Program-made: the position numbers and the translations under genes
Origin: Magnetococcus marinus MC-1
GTDB taxonomy: Bacteria; Pseudomonadota; Magnetococcia; Magnetococcales; Magnetococcaceae
Assembly: GCF_000014865.1 (NCBI RefSeq)
Contig: NC_008576.1
Coordinates: 773,501-837,500, forward strand
DNA length: 64,000 bases
Direction: 5' to 3'
Part shown: positions 59,277 through 64,000 of the stretch, piece after piece
Position numbering within the stretch: position 1 is the stretch's first letter
Layout: every line of letters starts with the position of its first letter
Notes under the pieces: model-generated
Databases searched by the model: none
What the model saw: only the letters and a program-made list of their open reading frames with translations
What the model was told of the DNA's origin: nothing

Positions 59277-59303
59277 GATAAGGGAAATCTGTTTTCCCTT
59301 ATC
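59277..59303. promoter_or_regulatory. palindrome upstream of the antitoxin
   Basis: GATAAGGGAAA-TCTGT-TTTCCCTTATC, 11-bp arms, 61 bp before the antitoxin start. An operator for the HTH antitoxin is plausible. The rest of 59217-59518 shows no gene. Confidence 0.4.
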
Positions 59304-59518
59304 ATGCAAAATAAACGAAACAAACGCAACAAAAGAAACAGTTCTCCTGATAGGCGAAAACCAGTACCAAAAGCACTTGAGTAGGAGAGAATTTGAAATT
59401 CTAGTAACCGACGCTTCATAGCGGCAACGTGCATGCACATCTATGTAATGGTGCCGAGGCTCATGGGAAAACAGGTTGGCGCACAGCTTTTTGTAGCAGA
59501 TCAAAGCTGTGCAGGGGG

Positions 59519-59730
59519 GGCGCTGCTGTGTGGCATTGGTTTTACCATGAGTCTGTTTATCAGCTCCTTGGCCTTTGAGCATTCTGGGGCGCAGGTGGTC
59601 GCTGGCGCAGCCGATGCTGGTCATGCGCGTTTGGGTATTTTATCCGGTTCGTTGGTGTCTGGGGTGTTGGGTTATCTGGTGCTGCGTTTTTCCTTGGCCC
59701 GCAAAGGCTGAACGATCAAAGACAAAAAAA
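59519..59730 (+). pseudogene. duplicated 3' end of nhaA (212-bp direct repeat, copy 2)
   Basis: Matches 57867-58078. An open frame from 59433 enters it in phase and ends at the nhaA stop (59709-59711), but the upstream part is not NhaA, so it is a fragment. It lacks the terminator hairpin found after copy 1. Confidence 0.9.
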
Positions 59731-59820
59731 CCATAACCGACAAACCCGCCATGGGAGAGCGATAAGCACCACAGAATAAGGTTGCGTCCGGGCAACATGC
59801 CACATGGGTGGGAGGTTGGG

Positions 59821-60474
59821 TTAGTTGGCGTAAACATCCCCCCACAGATTGACATTCTGACGGGATGCATGCAGGGTGCTGGCTAGCTCATAATAGGTTA
59901 GCCAACGTGGGAAATAGAAGTGATCTTGCTCACCAAGCGAGAGGTTGAATTTGGTATAGCCAATCTTGATGAGAGATTGAAGGACGTCGAGTGCGTGATC
60001 CATATATTCATTGGTAAACTCATAAGAAATAATGCCGATTCGTTGGCTTAGGCCCTTGATGACTTCACGCTCATAGCCTTCGACGTCGATTTTGCAATAG
60101 CGCGGAACCCCAAACTCGTTGACCAAATCATCAAGCAATATAATCTCAACGTTGGTGCTGCTATCCCATTCGCAATTGACAAATCTCCCCGCCTTCCAAT
60201 GGGGGGCAAAGGTGCTTAACGTCGGTGTTTTGCTGGCGATACTCATTTGAAGCAAGCCCCGCTTGCTCCCCAATCCTACCCCCTTAATGGAGACATTGGG
60301 TGTGTTCTGGAAGCGTTCGGTGAGCTGTTTGACCATTTCGGGTTGTGGTTCGACGCAGACAACCTCAAGACCACGCTGTGCAAACCAAGCGGCCTTATCA
60401 CCAATATGGGCCCCTATGTCGAAGACAATATCACCAGGGAAAAGCCCCTTTGTTACCTCATGTGGATGATTCAT
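59821..60474 (-). CDS. FkbM family methyltransferase
   Basis: 217 residues. The SAM-binding fold has GDIVFDIGAHIGDKAAWFA (motif I), VVCVEPQPEMV (motif II) and ILLDDLVNEFGVPRYCKIDV (FkbM signature ending KIDVEGYE). FkbM enzymes O-methylate sugars or other small molecules, often in surface polysaccharide loci. GGAG precedes the ATG by about nine bases. Target unknown; no glycosyltransferase nearby. Confidence 0.85.
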   Translation of the reverse strand: MNHPHEVTKGLFPGDIVFDIGAHIGDKAAWFAQRGLEVVCVEPQPEMVKQLTERFQNTPNVSIKGVGLGSKRGLLQMSIASKTPTLSTFAPHWKAGRFVNCEWDSSTNVEIILLDDLVNEFGVPRYCKIDVEGYEREVIKGLSQRIGIISYEFTNEYMDHALDVLQSLIKIGYTKFNLSLGEQDHFYFPRWLTYYELASTLHASRQNVNLWGDVYAN

Positions 60475-60557
60475 CTAAGTGTTCTCCCGCTGGTTGATGA
60501 CGCAATAGCCTGTGAGTGGGCCGGGGAGGTGGCTTGGTGGCCCATGATCCACAACAA

Positions 60558-60590
60558 AACACACGCCCCCCTAGGGAGGCGTGTGTGTTA
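60558..60590. terminator. hairpin downstream of the aminotransferase gene
   Basis: ACACACGCC (60559-60567), 10-nt loop, GGCGTGTGT (60578-60586), 19 bp past the stop of the aminotransferase on the minus strand. On that strand the next bases are TTTTGTTGTGG, a weak T run. Confidence 0.6.
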
Positions 60591-60608
60591 ACCGTACCCA
60601 AACAGAGC

Positions 60609-61817
<1,209 letters not shown>

Positions 61818-61918
61818 TCACGAAACTCCAAGATGTTATAAGATGATGACCCGCTCTTTATACGCCTCCTGCCCAGCGCTTTCAATACCCTTGTTGGTAA
61901 CAACAGCGGAGCCCCCCC

Positions 61919-63946
61919 ATGCGCGATGAGAACAGAAAGTTTGAGCTGATTTCTGACTACCAACCCTGTGGGGACCAGCCCCAGGCCATAGAAAAATTGG
62001 TGGCAGGATTGCGCGAAGGGCGAAAAGATCAAGTGCTACTCGGGGTTACTGGTTCGGGTAAAACCTTTACCATGGCCAATATCATCCAGCGTTTGGAGCG
62101 CCCAGCGGTGATCTTGGCCCATAACAAAACCCTGGCTGGGCAGCTCTATGGCGAGATGAAAAGTTTTTTCCCCAACAATGCGGTGGAATATTTTGTCTCC
62201 TATTACGACTACTACCAGCCCGAAGCCTATGTGCCCCGCACCGACACCTTTATCGAAAAAGACTCCTCCATCAATGAGCAGATCGACCGCATGCGCCATG
62301 CCGCCACACGGGCGCTACTCACCCGGCAAGATGTGATTATTGTCGCTTCGGTCTCCTGCATTTACGGTTTGGGCTCGCCGGAATCTTATGCGGCCATGTC
62401 CCTTAAATTAGAGGTGGAGCAAGAGATTGAGCAGCGGGAGATTATGCGTAAATTGGTCGCCATGCAGTACCAGCGCAACGATATTGACTTTCAACGTGGC
62501 ACCTTTCGGGTGCGGGGCGATACCCTGGAGATTTTTCCCGCCCATGAGGATGCCCGTGCCATCCGGGTGGAGCTGTTTGGCGATGTGATCGACCGCATTA
62601 GCGAGGTTGACCCCCTGACTGGGGAGAATTTTGGCCCAGCCCCCCACGCCTCATTTTTTCCCGCCAGCCACTATGTGACCCAGCGTTCTACCATTGTGCG
62701 GGCGGTGGAGGGAATTAAGGCCGAGCTTAAAGAGCGGCTGGAGAGCTTTAACCAACAAGGCTACCTGTTGGAGGCCCAGCGTTTGGAAAACCGCACCCGC
62801 CAGGACCTGGAGATGATGCAGGAGTTGGGTTACTGCACCGGCATTGAAAATTACAGCCGCTTTTTAACGGGCCGTCAACCCGGTGAACCGCCACCCACCC
62901 TGTTTGAGTATCTGCCCGAGAATGCCCTGCTGTTTGTGGATGAGAGCCATGTGACCGTTTCTCAGGTACGGGCCATGTATCGCGGCGACCGCTCCCGCAA
63001 AAGCACCTTGGTGGAGTATGGCTTTCGGTTGCCCTCGGCCATGGATAACCGTCCTTTGCAGTTTGAAGAGTGGGAGCAGATGCGTCCTCAAACCATCTAT
63101 GTGTCGGCCACCCCCGCCCTGTGGGAGTTGGAACAGGCCCAAGGGCAGGTGGTGGAGCAGATCATCCGTCCTACTGGTTTGATGGATCCCCCGGTGGAGA
63201 TTCGCCCGGTGGAGCACCAAGTGGATGATCTGATCCACGAGATCAAAAAGGTCATTGCCACCGGCTATCGCGTGTTGGCTACCACCCTGACCAAACGGAT
63301 GGCCGAGGATTTAACCGACTATCTGGTGGATCTGGATATTAAGGTGCGTTACCTGCACTCGGATATCGACACCCTTGAACGCATGGAGATTATCCGCGAT
63401 CTGCGGTTGGGGGCGTTTGATGTACTGATTGGCATCAACCTGCTCCGGGAAGGGTTGGATATTCCTGAGGTGGGCCTCGTGGCGATTTTGGATGCCGATA
63501 AAGAGGGCTTTTTGCGGTCGGAAACCTCACTGGTACAGACCATTGGCCGGGCCGCCCGCAACGTAGAGGGGCGGGTCATCCTCTATGCGGACAAACGCAC
63601 TGGCTCCATTGAGCGGGCCTTAGCCGAAACCGATCGACGGCGGGCGATCCAACAGCATTATAATGAGCAGCATAATATTACCCCGCAGTCGGTGGTGCGC
63701 GGTGTCGCCGATTTGATGGGGGAGATGACCGGTGGCGATAGCACATCGAAATCAGCGGCCAAAGGACGGGGTAAACAGGTGGCTGCTTTGCAAGAGCCTG
63801 TGGTGCCCCTGCACGGCAAGGCGTTAGAAAAACGTATTCGAGCCTTGGAAAAAGAGATGCATGACGCCGCCTCGGCGCTCAATTTTGAGCAGGCTGCCCT
63901 GTTCCGCGATCAAATTATCGCGCTGGAGAAGGCCTCCCTGCTCTAA
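61919..63946 (+). CDS. uvrB: UvrABC excinuclease subunit B
   Basis: 675 residues, full length. Helicase motif I is [14 protein letters not shown]; the DNA-gripping beta-hairpin region is [20 protein letters not shown]; then [49 protein letters not shown], and the C-terminal UVR motif ([20 protein letters not shown]) that binds UvrC. It verifies damage in nucleotide excision repair. GGAG seven bases before the ATG fixes the start. The window ends 54 bp later with nothing recognised. Confidence 0.97.
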   Translation: MRDENRKFELISDYQPCGDQPQAIEKLVAGLREGRKDQVLLGVTGSGKTFTMANIIQRLERPAVILAHNKTLAGQLYGEMKSFFPNNAVEYFVSYYDYYQPEAYVPRTDTFIEKDSSINEQIDRMRHAATRALLTRQDVIIVASVSCIYGLGSPESYAAMSLKLEVEQEIEQREIMRKLVAMQYQRNDIDFQRGTFRVRGDTLEIFPAHEDARAIRVELFGDVIDRISEVDPLTGENFGPAPHASFFPASHYVTQRSTIVRAVEGIKAELKERLESFNQQGYLLEAQRLENRTRQDLEMMQELGYCTGIENYSRFLTGRQPGEPPPTLFEYLPENALLFVDESHVTVSQVRAMYRGDRSRKSTLVEYGFRLPSAMDNRPLQFEEWEQMRPQTIYVSATPALWELEQAQGQVVEQIIRPTGLMDPPVEIRPVEHQVDDLIHEIKKVIATGYRVLATTLTKRMAEDLTDYLVDLDIKVRYLHSDIDTLERMEIIRDLRLGAFDVLIGINLLREGLDIPEVGLVAILDADKEGFLRSETSLVQTIGRAARNVEGRVILYADKRTGSIERALAETDRRRAIQQHYNEQHNITPQSVVRGVADLMGEMTGGDSTSKSAAKGRGKQVAALQEPVVPLHGKALEKRIRALEKEMHDAASALNFEQAALFRDQIIALEKASLL

Positions 63947-64000
63947 ACCGAGGCGGGTGCAGGGAGAGGAAAACGAAAACAACTTTGATGAATCCAGTCG

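Overview
The window looks like the chromosome of a free-living marine proteobacterium of moderate to high GC. A magnetotactic coccus of the Magnetococcus type is my best guess, from the mix of alpha- and gamma-like housekeeping genes: a gatCAB operon, a complete rnfABCDGE operon, an alphaproteobacterial-type aspartate aminotransferase, aroQ-accB-accC and uvrB. The genus is an inference; there is no rRNA or tRNA gene to test it.

Layout. 1-11.2 kb: a small operon of CBS-pair protein, guanylate-kinase-like protein, CYTH triphosphatase-like protein and ApaH; a glycerophosphodiesterase operon with two paralogous membrane proteins; a hybrid histidine kinase with a CxxCH haem motif; an overlapping pair coding for an XPB-type helicase and a Bax1-like (DUF790) nuclease; and a TauD-like dioxygenase. 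11.2-24.4 kb: an accessory island. It holds an IS3-family element whose transposase gene carries a 1.84 kb group II intron, a truncated IS66 copy, and an operon of metallo-beta-lactamase, E2-E1-JAB triple fusion and patatin-like lipase. An intact IS66 copy with an 8-bp target duplication splits the fusion gene. A transposase remnant closes the island. 24.8-32.9 kb: hpt, accC, accB, aroQ, a ThiS-ThiG fusion, a HybE-like protein, an AEC transporter and an XdhC-like Rossmann protein. 32.9-37.7 kb: a two-gene KAP NTPase plus NACHT NTPase operon; the NACHT protein has a striking run of about 55 dipeptide repeats. 38.4-40.8 kb: a third IS66 copy (8-bp target duplication, inverted). 40.9-46.4 kb: gatC-gatA-gatB-asmA. 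46.4-48.7 kb: a non-coding region of nested tandem repeats and hairpins. 48.8-54.3 kb: rnfABCDGE. 54.8-64 kb: an Mrp/ApbC Fe-S carrier, a DUF218 protein, nhaA, a PIN-type toxin-antitoxin pair flanked by a 212-bp duplication of the nhaA 3' end, an FkbM methyltransferase, aspartate aminotransferase and uvrB.

Two accessory modules stand out. The first is the MBL / E2-E1-JAB / patatin operon. It combines a complete ubiquitin-like conjugation and deconjugation protein with a lipase resembling CBASS effectors, but has no visible CD-NTase and no visible ubiquitin-like modifier gene. It is inactivated, or split into two proteins, by a recent IS66 insertion that I can resolve to the base; removing the element restores a 762-residue frame. 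The second is the KAP-NACHT operon with its dipeptide-repeat tract. Both resemble anti-phage or conflict systems, but that role is inferred from domain content only.

All three IS66 copies encode the same 526-residue TnpC, so IS66 activity here is recent and the island is still being remodelled.
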